In this document: piece by piece, positions 20,690-32,248 of the stretch
How positions within the stretch are numbered: position 1 is the stretch's first letter
Layout: every line of letters starts with the position of its first letter
Source: Segniliparus rotundus DSM 44985
GTDB taxonomy: Bacteria; Actinomycetota; Actinomycetes; Mycobacteriales; Mycobacteriaceae
Length of the DNA stretch: 64,000 bases
Reading direction: 5' to 3'
Assembly: GCF_000092825.1 (NCBI RefSeq)
Contig: NC_014168.1
Location: forward strand, 2,595,946-2,659,945
Notes under the pieces: model-generated
Databases searched by the model: none
What the model was told of the DNA's origin: nothing
Seen by the model: the letters and a program-made list of their open reading frames with translations, nothing else
Translations under genes and position numbers: made by a program

Positions 20690-21613
20690 TCATCCAATCG
20701 TGGGCGCGACAGCGGTCGCGCCCTCCCCGGTCCCGTATTGGCCCACATGGCCCTGCAACTGCTCCGCGACCGCCAAGACCGCCGCCACCTGCCCCATCGG
20801 GCTGTCCAGGTCGTCCACGGCGCTCAACTGCGTCGCCTTGTCCGCGCGGATCAACGCCACCGCGGCCGAGCCGCCGGAGGAACCGGAACGACCCGCGACC
20901 ACCACTGCGGGGAGGCGAGCACGCAGCGCTTTGGCGAACCGGGCCACGGCGGGGCCCTTGTCTCCGGAGTCGGCGGCAAGCGCCCCGCCCGTCACAATCA
21001 CCGCGGCGGCAGCCGGAGCCGGGTCTTGGGCGACGGAGAGGTAGCCGTTCACGCGGAGCAGGTTGATCGCATTGGCCCTCTCCTCCGGCTTCACATTGTC
21101 CTGTGTCTGCGGGGCGAGGACTGAGCCGATGACATCGCCGACGCGGCTCTGCTGGTCGACGTTGTTCGGGTCGAGCGGAGCCCCTGGCACGATGATGTTG
21201 TCCACGACGGTGCGCAGCTTCGCCTCGTCAGCAGTCCCGACGAACGCGTCGGTCACTCCGATGTGGCCTGACAGTTGGGCTCCCGCTTTGCTCAAATAGT
21301 CCTTCACCGCGTCCACATCGCCTTGCTCTGCCCCGGGGACGGTGACGACCAGGACGCTCTGGCCGCTCAGCACGCCCGCCACGGCGCGCCCGCCGACCGC
21401 TCGGGCGAACTTGTCCGCCTCCTCGAGCCCGGCGGCGGAACCGCTGGTTCGGGAGGCGTTCGGCCCGTCGGCGGAGTGCGCGGGGCCCGCCTTCGGCCCC
21501 GCGCCCGGGGTCTGCGGGGCGGGGGCGAGCGCGCCGGACCCGATCACCGCGCCGATGATGACTGCGAGCAGCACGGCGAGCAAGGAGGCTGCGAAATTGC
21601 GAAAAGAGACCAT
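20690..21613 (-). CDS. mctB: MctB/SteB-like envelope protein
   Basis: A 307-aa single-span envelope protein homologous to M. tuberculosis Rv1698. One N-terminal hydrophobic segment (about residues 7-28, ASLLAVLLAVIIGAVIG) anchors an exported domain. The C-terminus GHVGQYGTGEGATAV and VIVTGGALAADSGDKGP match the Rv1698 family. Rv1698 was described as MctB, a protein limiting copper accumulation; the corynebacterial homologue SteB acts with SteA in cell separation. Unlike typical members, the residue 30-60 region is Pro/Gly/Ala-rich rather than a clear coiled coil. It lies 9 bp downstream of steA, so the two are co-transcribed. Confidence 0.88.
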   Translation of the reverse strand: MVSFRNFAASLLAVLLAVIIGAVIGSGALAPAPQTPGAGPKAGPAHSADGPNASRTSGSAAGLEEADKFARAVGGRAVAGVLSGQSVLVVTVPGAEQGDVDAVKDYLSKAGAQLSGHIGVTDAFVGTADEAKLRTVVDNIIVPGAPLDPNNVDQQSRVGDVIGSVLAPQTQDNVKPEERANAINLLRVNGYLSVAQDPAPAAAAVIVTGGALAADSGDKGPAVARFAKALRARLPAVVVAGRSGSSGGSAAVALIRADKATQLSAVDDLDSPMGQVAAVLAVAEQLQGHVGQYGTGEGATAVAPTIG

Positions 21614-21622
21614 GGACAGCGC

Positions 21623-22804
21623 CTACGTGAGCCAGCCCTGGATGGACTGGGCGAGCGAACGCCAGAGCGATTCCACGCTGGCGGCCAAGTGGATCTGCTG
21701 CCCGAAAGCCATGAAGAGCACCACGCCCGCGACAATCAGCAGCATCAGCAAGAAAGCGACCAACCCGCCGGTGTGCTTGGTCGCGTAGAGCGAGGCGAGC
21801 GCTTTCGCGTCGACCAGCTTCTGCCCCACTTTCAAACGGGTGAGGAAGATCGACGGGCTCGAACCGCGCTGCGCCGGGTCGAAGAAGTCGCCGAGCGAGG
21901 CGGTGTGGCCCGCGGTGACGATGATCGAGGCCCCATGGTGGTGCGCCAAGATCAGCGCGAGGTCGGCCTCTTCGAGCGAGGCCGGGAAGGTGACCGCGCC
22001 GATGCCGAGGTCTTGGATGCGTTCCAGGCCGGGCGCGGTGCCGTCGAACTCCGCGGGGAGGATCACCTGCGCGCCGCTCTTGAGCGCTTCGGCCGAGATC
22101 AGCTCGGGGTTGCCGACGATGAGGTCGGGGCGCAGCTTCTGGCGGACAATCGCCTCCGCGCCTTTTCCGACGCCGACGAGCACCGGCAGGAACTCGCGGA
22201 TGAAAGGACGCAGGGCTTTGAGGTCTTCCTCGTGGTCTTCGCCTTCCGCGACGACCACGACATGGCGGCCTTCGATCCGGACGTCCACGTCGGGGATGCC
22301 GACCGAATCGATCAGCAAGGGGCTCTCGGCCCGAATGAACTCGATGGTGTTGCCGGAGAAGGCTTCCAAATGGTTGATGAGGCTGGTTTTCGCGCCCGAG
22401 ATGAGTTCGCCGATCTGCGCCTCGTCGCGCTCCACGCCCTCGGCGAGGAGCTTCTCGCCGCTGTACACGCCGCCCTCGTGGAGGCGGACGCGCGCGCCGT
22501 CGCGCACCTTGTGGAAGACGTCGTCGCCAACCGAGTCAACCAGCGCGATATTATTGCTGACCAGCACCTCAGGCCCCATATTGGGATAGCGGCCGGAGAT
22601 CGACGGGGCTGCGTTCACCACGGCCGCCACGCCTTTCTCCACAAACGCGTCCGCCGTGACCTGGTCGAGGTCGGGCTCGTCGATGACGACGATGTCGCCT
22701 TCTTTGACCTTGCGCAAAAGTTTGTTCGTGTCCCGGCCCACCCGAGCGGTGGCCAGGACGCCGGGCAGCGACTCAGACTTGCGGGAGAGGAGAGAAACCT
22801 TCAT
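21623..22804 (-). CDS. steA: SteA-like septal/cell separation protein (Rv1697 family)
   Basis: A 393-aa protein with a cytosolic domain resembling thiamin-pyrophosphokinase-like folds (VGNPELISAEALKSG, PDLIVGN) and a C-terminal membrane span (GGLVAFLLMLLIVAGVVLFM) with a short tail outside. Family knowledge: in Corynebacterium SteA and SteB form a complex needed for normal daughter cell separation. The ATG at 22804 is chosen; ATGs upstream (22813, 22822) give only a few extra residues and none has a strong Shine-Dalgarno. It precedes mctB on the same strand. The nucleotide ligand, if any, is unknown. Confidence 0.85.
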   Translation of the reverse strand: MKVSLLSRKSESLPGVLATARVGRDTNKLLRKVKEGDIVVIDEPDLDQVTADAFVEKGVAAVVNAAPSISGRYPNMGPEVLVSNNIALVDSVGDDVFHKVRDGARVRLHEGGVYSGEKLLAEGVERDEAQIGELISGAKTSLINHLEAFSGNTIEFIRAESPLLIDSVGIPDVDVRIEGRHVVVVAEGEDHEEDLKALRPFIREFLPVLVGVGKGAEAIVRQKLRPDLIVGNPELISAEALKSGAQVILPAEFDGTAPGLERIQDLGIGAVTFPASLEEADLALILAHHHGASIIVTAGHTASLGDFFDPAQRGSSPSIFLTRLKVGQKLVDAKALASLYATKHTGGLVAFLLMLLIVAGVVLFMAFGQQIHLAASVESLWRSLAQSIQGWLT

Positions 22805-22913
22805 GACCTGTATCATCACGCGCCACATCAGCCACAGGGCTAAGGCGCGCCGCCGGTTCGCGAGAATCGGCGCGATCGGCGCCCGCAGGGCCAGGCCCTC
22901 GTGCGAAACGGCC

Positions 22914-24083
22914 TCAGTGCGAGATGGCCTCGCCGGACGCGGCGTCGAACACCACAGCTTTGGCCGGATCGAAGCGCAACAGGTGGCGCTGGCCCGCTTG
23001 CGCCGCCGAGTGCGCGGGCACGCGCGCCACGAATTGTTGGTCGTTGGCGGAGAAAAAGACGTAGCGGTGCGAGCCCACCGATTCCACAACGTCCACCTCG
23101 GCCTCGACAGGCACGGTCCCGACCAGGGCGGGACCGGGAGCCTCGCCCGTTCGGCGCTGGTCCTCACAACGGCCCTGGTCTTCAAAACTGCGCTGGTCTT
23201 CACAACTGCGCTGGTCTTCAACGAAATGCTCGGGACGAAGCCCGAGCAGCACATCGGAGCCCTTCGCGGCGGCGGTGGCTTTCGCGAGCGCCGCTGCGGG
23301 CAGCTCGGCGAGGCCGAAAGCGGTGCGCACGCCCTGCGGGCACAACTCGCCGGGGAGGAAGTTCATCGACGGGGAGCCGATGAACTCGGCGACAAAACGG
23401 TTCTTCGGCTGGTCGTACAAGGCTTGCGGGGCCGCGATCTGCTGCACCACGCCGCCTTGCATCACCACGACGCGGTCGCCGAGCGTCATCGCTTCGGTTT
23501 GGTCGTGCGTGACGTAGACGGTGGTGGTCTGCAAACGTCGGCGCAGCCGCAGGATCTCGGCGCGCATCTGCACCCGCAGTTTCGCGTCGAGGTTGGAAAG
23601 CGGCTCGTCCATGAGGAACGCCTTGGGCTGGCGGACAATGGCCCGGCCCATCGCGACGCGCTGGCGCTGCCCGCCGGAAAGCTGCCCCGGCTTGCGGTCC
23701 AACAGCGCCGCGAGGTCGAGGATCTGCGCGACCTCGTCGACTTTGGCGGCGATCTCGGCCTTGGGGACCTTGCGCAAGGCCAGCGGGAAAGCGATGTTCT
23801 GCCGCACCGACATATGCGGGTACAGGGCGTAGGACTGGAAGACCATCGCGATGTCCCGGTCCTTCGGCGCGACTTCGTTGACTCGCTTGCCGCCGATGCG
23901 CAGCTCGCCGGAAGAAATGGGCTCCAATCCCGCGATCATGGCGAGCGTTGTGGACTTCCCGCAGCCAGAAGGCCCCACGAGCACCACGAACTCGCCGTCT
24001 TCGATGGTGATGTCCACGTCGCGCACTGCAACTGCGCCGCTCGCGTATTTCTTGCTGACATGGTCGAGCACGATCTGCGCCAT
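22914..24083 (-). CDS. Sugar-type ABC transporter ATPase (MalK/UgpC family)
   Basis: A 389-aa cytoplasmic ATPase subunit of a CUT1-type importer. Walker A is [10 protein letters not shown], the signature [14 protein letters not shown], Walker B AFLMDEP and the H-loop [11 protein letters not shown]. The C-terminal regulatory (TOBE) domain follows with LLGLRPEHF. About residues 290-316 carry four imperfect EDQ-type six-residue repeats, absent from normal MalK proteins, encoded by an 18-bp tandem repeat. No permease or binding-protein genes are adjacent, so it probably serves transporters encoded elsewhere, like MsmK-type shared ATPases. Confidence 0.9.
   Translation of the reverse strand: MAQIVLDHVSKKYASGAVAVRDVDITIEDGEFVVLVGPSGCGKSTTLAMIAGLEPISSGELRIGGKRVNEVAPKDRDIAMVFQSYALYPHMSVRQNIAFPLALRKVPKAEIAAKVDEVAQILDLAALLDRKPGQLSGGQRQRVAMGRAIVRQPKAFLMDEPLSNLDAKLRVQMRAEILRLRRRLQTTTVYVTHDQTEAMTLGDRVVVMQGGVVQQIAAPQALYDQPKNRFVAEFIGSPSMNFLPGELCPQGVRTAFGLAELPAAALAKATAAAKGSDVLLGLRPEHFVEDQRSCEDQRSFEDQGRCEDQRRTGEAPGPALVGTVPVEAEVDVVESVGSHRYVFFSANDQQFVARVPAHSAAQAGQRHLLRFDPAKAVVFDAASGEAISH
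23155..23226. repeat. 18-bp tandem repeat inside the ABC ATPase gene
   Basis: Four consecutive 18-bp units beginning C(G/C)CTGGTC(C/T)TCA, at 23155, 23173, 23191 and 23209; the last is degenerate in its second half. Unit length is a multiple of three, so gain or loss of copies keeps the frame and changes the number of EDQ-containing hexapeptides between the ATPase and regulatory domains. Confidence 0.85.
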
Positions 24084-24146
24084 GCCTTCATCCTTGCAGA
24101 CGGCGAGCCGCCCTGCCGCCCGGAGGCTGGCTTCGGGGCGGCCCGG

Positions 24147-25598
24147 TCACACCGATTCGTCCTCCGCGGGCTGCTCGGGGCCGACGCCCGGCACGCGGAA
24201 GCCTTTGAGGGAGACCCCGGCCGTTTCGGTGACGAACACCAACGAGACCAGACCGACGACGCAACTCGCCATGATGTACCAGGCCGGGGTGAGCGTCGAG
24301 CCACTCACGTCGATGAGCCATTCGTCCACCGCCGGAGTCGTGCCGCCGAAGACCGAGGCCGCGATGTTGTAGGCAATGGCGAACCCGGCGAAGCGCACAT
24401 GCGTCGGCAACATGGCGGGGAAGGTCGACGAAATCATCGACAGCTGCAGGGCGTGGAAGAAACAGAGCACGCCGAGGCCGATCCCCGCCGCTGCGAAGCC
24501 GGAGCGCATCACCAAAAACATCGGCGCGGCAAAGACGAACAAACCTGCCAAAGAGACCAGCCAGACCGGCTTGCGACCGACCCGGTCCGAACTCGCCCCG
24601 CTGAACGGCAGCACAGCCATCATGCCCAGCTGCACGATGAGCATGAGCGCGAGGGATTTCGAGGACCCCATGCCCAGATGCAAATGCAGATACGTGGGCA
24701 TATAGGTCAAGAGCGTGTAGTTCGGCACGATGAACGCGGTGACCAAACCCGCCAGGAGCAACAGCTCCTTGCGGTACACGGACACCATCACGAGCGGCTG
24801 TTGTTGCCGCTTCACCAGCTTCTGGAGCCGGCGGCCGCGGCGCCCCTTGGCATTCCCCGAGGCCTCGAGCTCCTGGAACGCGGGCGTGTCATCCAAACGG
24901 GAGCGCAAATACAACCCGACCAGGCCTAGCGGCGCGGCAATGAGGTACGGCACCCGCCAACCCCATTCGGCCATTTGCGAATCTGAGGCGAAGAGCGCCA
25001 CAAAGAGCACGAGGAGCGCGCCGAAGGCGTATCCGAGCAGGCTGCCGAACTCCAGGAAGCTGCCGCAGAGGCCACGGCGGTGGTCCGGCGAGCACTCCGC
25101 CATGAAGGTCGCCGCTCCGCCGTATTCGCCACCAGTGGAGAACCCCTGCAAGAGCCGCAGCAGGATCAGGATGACCGGGGCCGCGGCCCCTATCACGGCA
25201 TGCCCGGGCAACAGGCCGATGCAACAGGTGGATCCCGACATGAGGATGATCGTCAACGACAACACGCGCTGACGGCCCCAGCGGTCGCCGAGCGGCCCCC
25301 ACACAATACCGCCGAGCGGGCGCACCAGGAAGGACACAGCGAAGGTCAACAACGCGTAGAGCGTCGCCTCCTTCGCCGCGCCGGGGAAGAAAACCTGCGA
25401 AAGGTAGGGCACGGTGAGCGAATAGATCCCGTAGTCGAACCACTCGGCGGCGTTGCCGATGGCGGAGGCCCCGATCGCGCGGAACAAGTCTCCCGACGAG
25501 AGCTCGTCCTCTGTCTCGGTCGCCTCCGGCGCGGCCTGCCCGGCACTATCATGGTCCGGGGCCGACTGATCGCTCGCTTCTTCTTCAATTATTGGCAC
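24147..25598 (-). CDS. MFS metabolite:H+ symporter (MHS/ProP-like)
   Basis: A 483-aa inner-membrane secondary transporter of the metabolite:H+ symporter branch (ProP, ShiA, KgtP). After an acidic N-terminal tail of about 40 residues come 12 predicted membrane segments. Family motifs are GNAAEWFDYGIYS in helix 1, GPLGDRWGRQRVL in the 2-3 loop, LLRLLQGFSTGGEYGGA in helix 4 and SDRVGRKPVW in the 8-9 loop. Substrate cannot be read from the sequence: proline, betaine, shikimate and dicarboxylates are all possible. The start is GTG at 25598. Confidence 0.88.
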   Translation of the reverse strand: MPIIEEEASDQSAPDHDSAGQAAPEATETEDELSSGDLFRAIGASAIGNAAEWFDYGIYSLTVPYLSQVFFPGAAKEATLYALLTFAVSFLVRPLGGIVWGPLGDRWGRQRVLSLTIILMSGSTCCIGLLPGHAVIGAAAPVILILLRLLQGFSTGGEYGGAATFMAECSPDHRRGLCGSFLEFGSLLGYAFGALLVLFVALFASDSQMAEWGWRVPYLIAAPLGLVGLYLRSRLDDTPAFQELEASGNAKGRRGRRLQKLVKRQQQPLVMVSVYRKELLLLAGLVTAFIVPNYTLLTYMPTYLHLHLGMGSSKSLALMLIVQLGMMAVLPFSGASSDRVGRKPVWLVSLAGLFVFAAPMFLVMRSGFAAAGIGLGVLCFFHALQLSMISSTFPAMLPTHVRFAGFAIAYNIAASVFGGTTPAVDEWLIDVSGSTLTPAWYIMASCVVGLVSLVFVTETAGVSLKGFRVPGVGPEQPAEDESV

Positions 25599-25902
25599 GC
25601 GTCGCGCAGCCTCTCGTTTCGGTGGCCCGAGCGAGTTCGAGCGTCTCGGATAAGAACGGCCTCAACAGGCGCCTGGGATTTTCGTGGACCACATTCTCCC
25701 AGTAAAACGATCTCTTTTTCACAATCGCTGTCACACGGCGTGCTGTTCAGCCCGCCGCCGACCCAAGCGCCGACCGCGACGATCCGGCTCGTCTGCTCTT
25801 GAGGAAGAGTACCAAACCCGCGCCGAGCGCGCCGTATGAAAGGCGCTGTCGATCAAGAAAACGCTGCTTGGCGCGCGTGCCGCCGGACGATAGAATTCCC
25901 GC
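25599..25902. other. Divergent intergenic region symporter / LysE
   Basis: 304 bp without a gene. The right end carries the good LysE promoter listed separately. The middle is AT-richer (25680-25740) and should hold the promoter of the leftward symporter gene, but I cannot assign definite boxes. No RNA gene or repeat seen. Confidence 0.5.
25868..25896 (+). promoter_or_regulatory. Promoter of the LysE gene, leaderless
   Basis: TTGGCG (25868-25873), a 17-bp spacer, then TAGAAT (25891-25896). The ATG begins 7 nt after the -10 box, exactly where transcription should start, and no Shine-Dalgarno is present. The mRNA is therefore predicted to be leaderless. Confidence 0.6.
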
Positions 25903-26529
25903 ATGCACCAGTACCTGGCCTTCGTGCTCTTCGCGGGGCTTCTCGCCTTGGCGCCCGGCCCGGACATGCTGCTCACGATCCAGGCGACCGTCGTGGGCGG
26001 GCGGGCGCGCGGTTTCGCCACCGTCGCCGGCATTGCCACAGCCGCCGCGGCCCAGGGCCTGCTCGTCGCGTGGGGGCTGGCAGCGGTGCTGACCCGTTCG
26101 CAGCCCCTTTTTCTGACGCTTCGCTTGGTCGGCGCGCTGTCTTTGCTGTTTCTGGGCTTCAGCGCGATCCGCGCCGCCGTCAAGGGCGACTTCGCGACCT
26201 CGGACGAGGCGGCAACGACGCGGGCGCCGAAGCGGCGGCTCTGGTCCAACGCGCGCCAGGGCTTCCTCTGCAACATCACGAACCCGAAAGTGCTGATGTT
26301 CAATCTCGCGGTCCTCCCGCAATTCGTGTCGGGCGACGCGCCGGTCGCGCGGCTGTTGGCCTACAGCTTGACCTTGGTGGGCGTCGGAACGGTGGTCCTC
26401 GTGCTCGTGTCGCTCACCGCGAGCGCCGCCCGCCGGGCGCTCGCCAAAGCCCGAGCCCAGCGCGTCGTCAACGCCGTGACGGGGACGGCGATGCTGGGCT
26501 TCGCCACCGCCCTCGCCGCAGAGGGCTGA
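25903..26529 (+). CDS. LysE/RhtB-family amino acid exporter
   Basis: A 208-aa integral membrane protein with about six hydrophobic segments. Family features are the opening FAGLLALAPGPDMLLTIQAT, with the conserved PGPD, and QGFLCNITNPKVLMFNLAVL in the middle, with the NPK motif. Members export lysine, threonine, homoserine or related metabolites; the substrate here is unknown. The gene seems to be a single-gene transcript with a leaderless start and is followed after 61 bp by a flavin monooxygenase gene. Confidence 0.92.
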   Translation: MHQYLAFVLFAGLLALAPGPDMLLTIQATVVGGRARGFATVAGIATAAAAQGLLVAWGLAAVLTRSQPLFLTLRLVGALSLLFLGFSAIRAAVKGDFATSDEAATTRAPKRRLWSNARQGFLCNITNPKVLMFNLAVLPQFVSGDAPVARLLAYSLTLVGVGTVVLVLVSLTASAARRALAKARAQRVVNAVTGTAMLGFATALAAEG

Positions 26530-26590
26530 AACCACACTCACGCTGAGCGCAGACCTTCCGCCCCGACCGAGGCTGTGCGAGGATCGGCGG

Positions 26591-27964
26591 ATGGCTCAAC
26601 GCACTCGCACCGCCCTGGTCATCGGAGCCGGCCAAACCGGAGCCTCCGCTGCGTACGGCCTGCAGAGGGCAGGATTCCAGACCACGCTCATCAGCGAACG
26701 CGACCAACGCTCGTTGCGCGACGATGTGCCCGCGACCGGGACCGCGGCGCTGTTCGGGCAGTCCATCGAGGCCGAGCGAGAACTCGGTCTCGACACGTAC
26801 TTGGACCGCGCGCCGGTCATCACCGGGCAAAGCGTGCGCCTGGTCGACGGCTCCCAACCACAACGCCCGGAACACCTGGCCTTTGACGCCGAGTTCCCCG
26901 GATTCGTCGCAGTCGCCGTGGACACCCGGCTCAAAGCGGACGAGCGGATCACCGCTTTCCTCGACATCGGCGGCGAGCTGCGCGTTGAGAAAGTCGAACC
27001 CGACCGCTTGGACGAGCTCGCGGGCCGCCACGACCTCGTCCTCGTCGCGACCGGACGGGACGGGCTCGGGAGCCTCTTCCCCGTCGACCCCGCGCGCACC
27101 GCGTACCAGAGCCCGCAACGGCGGGTGCTCATGGTGACCTTGACCGGCCTCGGCCACGGACCAGAGGTCTTCGCCCACCGGAGCGCCGCAGGCGGGCGGC
27201 ACAGCAGCTTCTCCTTCGTCACCGACCAAGGCGAAGCGTGGTGGGGTCCCTATCTCCATAAAGACGCTGGACCGTCGTGGGCGTTCCTCGCCTGGGGGAA
27301 GCCGGGCAGCGATTGGGAGCGCCGTTTCACCGCCCCGACGAATCTCGCCCAAGCCCATCAAGCCGTGCTCGAACTGCACCGCGACTACCTCGATTGGGAT
27401 CTCGCGGAAGCCGAGGCGCTGCGGACCATCGCGGACGACCCCCGTTCTTGGCTCTCCGGGGCCATCACCCCGCTCGTGCGCCGCGGGACAGGGCGCACGG
27501 CGAGCGGGCACGCCGTGGCGGCGCTCGGCGACGCGGCCGTCGCCTACGACCCGATCGCCGGGCAGGGCGCGCAAACCGGCCTGCTGCACGCGGCGTTCCT
27601 CGTGCGTGCGGCTTCGGCGCACAACGGCCCCTTCGACGGGGAATGGCTCACCGCCGTGTTCGAGGAGTTCTACGCCGACCGCATCCGAGCGGCCTACGAG
27701 GCCACTCGGCTCTACCTCGGCGATCCCGACTACGCCGAGGCGAACGGGCTCATTTTCGGGGCGGCGCAGGTGCGCCCCGCCGTCGCAGGAGCGGCGTTCG
27801 CCTTGCTCTCCGATCCCCGCCCAGTCCTCGCGTTCGACAAGCCGCACGGCTGGCGGCAGTTCGTCGCGAACGCAGCGGGCGAAGACCCCGACGCCCTCCT
27901 CGCCCGCTTCACACCCGCAGGCCGGTTCCAACGCTCCGCGTACGGGGCGGCTCCTGCTCAGTGA
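26591..27964 (+). CDS. Styrene monooxygenase StyA-like FAD oxygenase
   Basis: A 457-aa flavoprotein related to StyA, the oxygenase of two-component styrene/indole epoxidases. It has the Rossmann motif VIGAGQTGASAAYGL at residue 10, ISERDQRSLRD replacing the usual acidic strand end, and the C-terminal FAD motif AALGDAAVAYDPIAGQGAQ. StyA-type enzymes take reduced FAD from a partner reductase (StyB); no reductase gene is in this window, so it must come from elsewhere or from a general flavin reductase. Substrate unknown. GAGGA lies about 9 nt before the ATG. The 3' end overlaps the convergent SCP-like gene by 7 bp. Confidence 0.8.
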   Translation: MAQRTRTALVIGAGQTGASAAYGLQRAGFQTTLISERDQRSLRDDVPATGTAALFGQSIEAERELGLDTYLDRAPVITGQSVRLVDGSQPQRPEHLAFDAEFPGFVAVAVDTRLKADERITAFLDIGGELRVEKVEPDRLDELAGRHDLVLVATGRDGLGSLFPVDPARTAYQSPQRRVLMVTLTGLGHGPEVFAHRSAAGGRHSSFSFVTDQGEAWWGPYLHKDAGPSWAFLAWGKPGSDWERRFTAPTNLAQAHQAVLELHRDYLDWDLAEAEALRTIADDPRSWLSGAITPLVRRGTGRTASGHAVAALGDAAVAYDPIAGQGAQTGLLHAAFLVRAASAHNGPFDGEWLTAVFEEFYADRIRAAYEATRLYLGDPDYAEANGLIFGAAQVRPAVAGAAFALLSDPRPVLAFDKPHGWRQFVANAAGEDPDALLARFTPAGRFQRSAYGAAPAQ

Positions 27965-28356
27965 CCGTCGCCGAGCCCCGCGAGCGGCAGCCACCGCTCC
28001 ACCTCGCGGGCGCGATGCCCGGACGCGCAGACTAGCTGCCGCTCCAGCGCCGTCTGCGCGTCGATGAGCCCGACAGCGAGCAGCAACCACGTCCGAGCGT
28101 CCGTCTCATAGACGTTCGGCGGGGTGCCCCTGGTGTGCCTTGGGCCTGCCACGCATTGCACAGCGACGAACGGGGCCACCCGCACTTCCACCGAGTTGCC
28201 GGGGGCGAGCGCGGCGAGCGTGCGGGCCGTGAGCCGCACCGCGGCGGCCAAGGCCGCGCGCTCGGGCGCGGGCTCAGACTCGTCCCGCAGCCATGGCGCC
28301 ACCGCGGCCAAGGCCGCGTGCAGCTCATGCGGGTCTGCCGCCGACCGTCGCGCCAT
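27958..28356 (-). CDS. Bacterial SCP-like (sterol carrier family) protein
   Basis: A 132-aa small cytosolic protein resembling the bacterial SCP ortholog family (SCP_3), which is often found beside purL in actinobacteria. Visible traits: a helical N-terminus (ELHAALAAVAPWLRD), then SVEVRVAPFVAVQCV and the strongly conserved-looking RGTPPNVYETDARTWLLLAVG. No catalytic residues or signal peptide. The ligand and role are unknown. It lies 42 bp downstream of purL, so it is probably co-transcribed. Confidence 0.7.
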   Translation of the reverse strand: MARRSAADPHELHAALAAVAPWLRDESEPAPERAALAAAVRLTARTLAALAPGNSVEVRVAPFVAVQCVAGPRHTRGTPPNVYETDARTWLLLAVGLIDAQTALERQLVCASGHRAREVERWLPLAGLGDGH

Positions 28357-28398
28357 CGTCTCTCCTGACCTGCCTGCCGCCTTCGTCCAGCGCGGCGG

Positions 28399-30672
<2,274 letters not shown>

Positions 30673-30746
30673 GGGGAAACTCTAGCGGCAGTCGGCGGAG
30701 CAAGCGCACACGAGGGAATCCAGCGGCAGCCGGTCCGGGTCCGCGT

Positions 30747-32006
30747 TCACGCGGTCGGCGTGCGGCGGTGGCTTCGGAAGACCAAGCGCAGCCCGATGAA
30801 CCGCACCAATGTCGCGACGAGGTTCGCGACGATGAGCACCAGCAGTTCGATGTGGTGGCCGGGGTCGCTGCTGACGAAAGTGTGCAAGACATAGAGCGAA
30901 CCGGAGGTGAGAGTCCATCCGATCAGGAAGATGGCCAAGCCTTGCAGATGGTGCAGCCCAGCCCCGGAGCGGCCCCGGACCCCGAAGGTGAACGCCCGGT
31001 TGGCGGCGGTGTTCGCGACCGCAGTGGTCAACAAGGCGATCAGGTTCGCGGCCTGGGCGCCGAGCGCGGGGCGCAGCGCCAGGAACAAGACGGCGAAGGC
31101 GATGGTCGAGAGGACGCCGACGATGCCGAACCGGACCAGTTGGCCCACCATGCCTCGCTGCACGCCTTGGATGCTGGAGCCCGAGCGCCCCAACGGCTCA
31201 CGGCCGAGCGCTTTGCGCAACTCCGGGATCGGCAGCTCGCCGGTCGCGAGCGCTGTGCCGACCCGCCACACCCCTTTGAGGTCGTCGAGCGCTGTGCGCA
31301 CGATGTCCACGCGGCTGTCCGGGTCGTCGACCCAGTCCACCGGCACCTCGTGGATGCGAAGGCCCGCAGACTCCGCGATCACCAGTAACTCGGTGTCGAA
31401 GAACCAACCCGTGTCTTGGACCAGGGGGAGCAGCTCGCGGGCGACCTCGACGCGCATCGCCTTGAAGCCGCACTGCGCGTCGGAGAACTTCGCGCCGAGC
31501 GCGCCGCGCAGGATCATGTTGTAGCAACGGGAGATGAACTCGCGCTTCGGGCCGCGCACCACCTGGGAGCCCTTGGCGAGGCGCGAGCCGATGGCGATGT
31601 CCGAGTGCCCTGAGACGAGCGGCGCGACGAGCGGCAGGAGCGCCTTCAGGTCCGTGGACAGGTCCACGTCCATGTACGAGACGACTTTGGCTTCTGATTC
31701 GCCCCACACAGCGTGCAACGCCCGGCCTCGGCCTTTGAGGTCGAGATGGCGCACGACGACGTTCTCGTACTCCGAGGCGAGCTGGTGGGCCACCTCCAGC
31801 GTGGCGTCCGTGCTGGCGTTGTCCGCGATGATGATGCGGGTGCTGAACGGCATATGCTCGCTCAAGAAAGCGTGCAGACGGCGCACGCAAGCCGGGAGGC
31901 CGCGCTCCTCGTTGTAGACCGGCACCACCACATCGAGGACCGCGGCCTCAGCGTGTGCCTGAGGTGCGGCTTCGTTGTGCTCCGCCAGCATGCTGGAAAT
32001 CGTCAT
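30747..32006 (-). CDS. Fused GT2 glycosyltransferase and GtrA-type membrane protein
   Basis: A 419-aa protein with two parts. Residues about 20-260 are a family-2 glycosyltransferase (VVVPVYNEERGLPACV, IIIADNASTDATLEVA, YMDVDLSTD as the DxD-type metal site), close to dolichyl-phosphate mannosyl/glucosyl transferases. Residues about 290-410 form a four-helix GtrA domain (LVRFGIVGVLSTIAFAVLFL onward). Such fusions make or flip polyprenyl-phosphate sugars used in envelope glycan assembly. The ATG at 32006 has a GGG run 8 nt upstream; the ATG at 31991 is an alternative. The 242-bp upstream gap to phoD contains a TTGACA but no convincing -10 box. Confidence 0.85.
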   Translation of the reverse strand: MTISSMLAEHNEAAPQAHAEAAVLDVVVPVYNEERGLPACVRRLHAFLSEHMPFSTRIIIADNASTDATLEVAHQLASEYENVVVRHLDLKGRGRALHAVWGESEAKVVSYMDVDLSTDLKALLPLVAPLVSGHSDIAIGSRLAKGSQVVRGPKREFISRCYNMILRGALGAKFSDAQCGFKAMRVEVARELLPLVQDTGWFFDTELLVIAESAGLRIHEVPVDWVDDPDSRVDIVRTALDDLKGVWRVGTALATGELPIPELRKALGREPLGRSGSSIQGVQRGMVGQLVRFGIVGVLSTIAFAVLFLALRPALGAQAANLIALLTTAVANTAANRAFTFGVRGRSGAGLHHLQGLAIFLIGWTLTSGSLYVLHTFVSSDPGHHIELLVLIVANLVATLVRFIGLRLVFRSHRRTPTA

Positions 32007-32248
32007 ACTGTGGACCCTATGCCTCTCGCCTGAGATGAGCGTGAACACCACCTGCGATGTCGCTGTGTCAAACCTGTGCGCGAACTGTGGGCGCAGTCGC
32101 AGTTTGAACCGGCACACCGATTCCGGGGGCCCCTCGTCGAATCTCGCCGAGCCGGATTGCTCTCGAACCTCAGAATAACTCTCGGCGCCACATCTGGGAG
32201 CATGACACCCATCACGCCCCTTTGCTCCCGGGCCGCGCCCCTGCGGGA

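Noticed and set aside
20690-22804. mctB-steA as a novel system
   Set aside because: Unusual names but the pair and its place beside pyrG-Nudix-xerD are conserved across Mycobacteriales.
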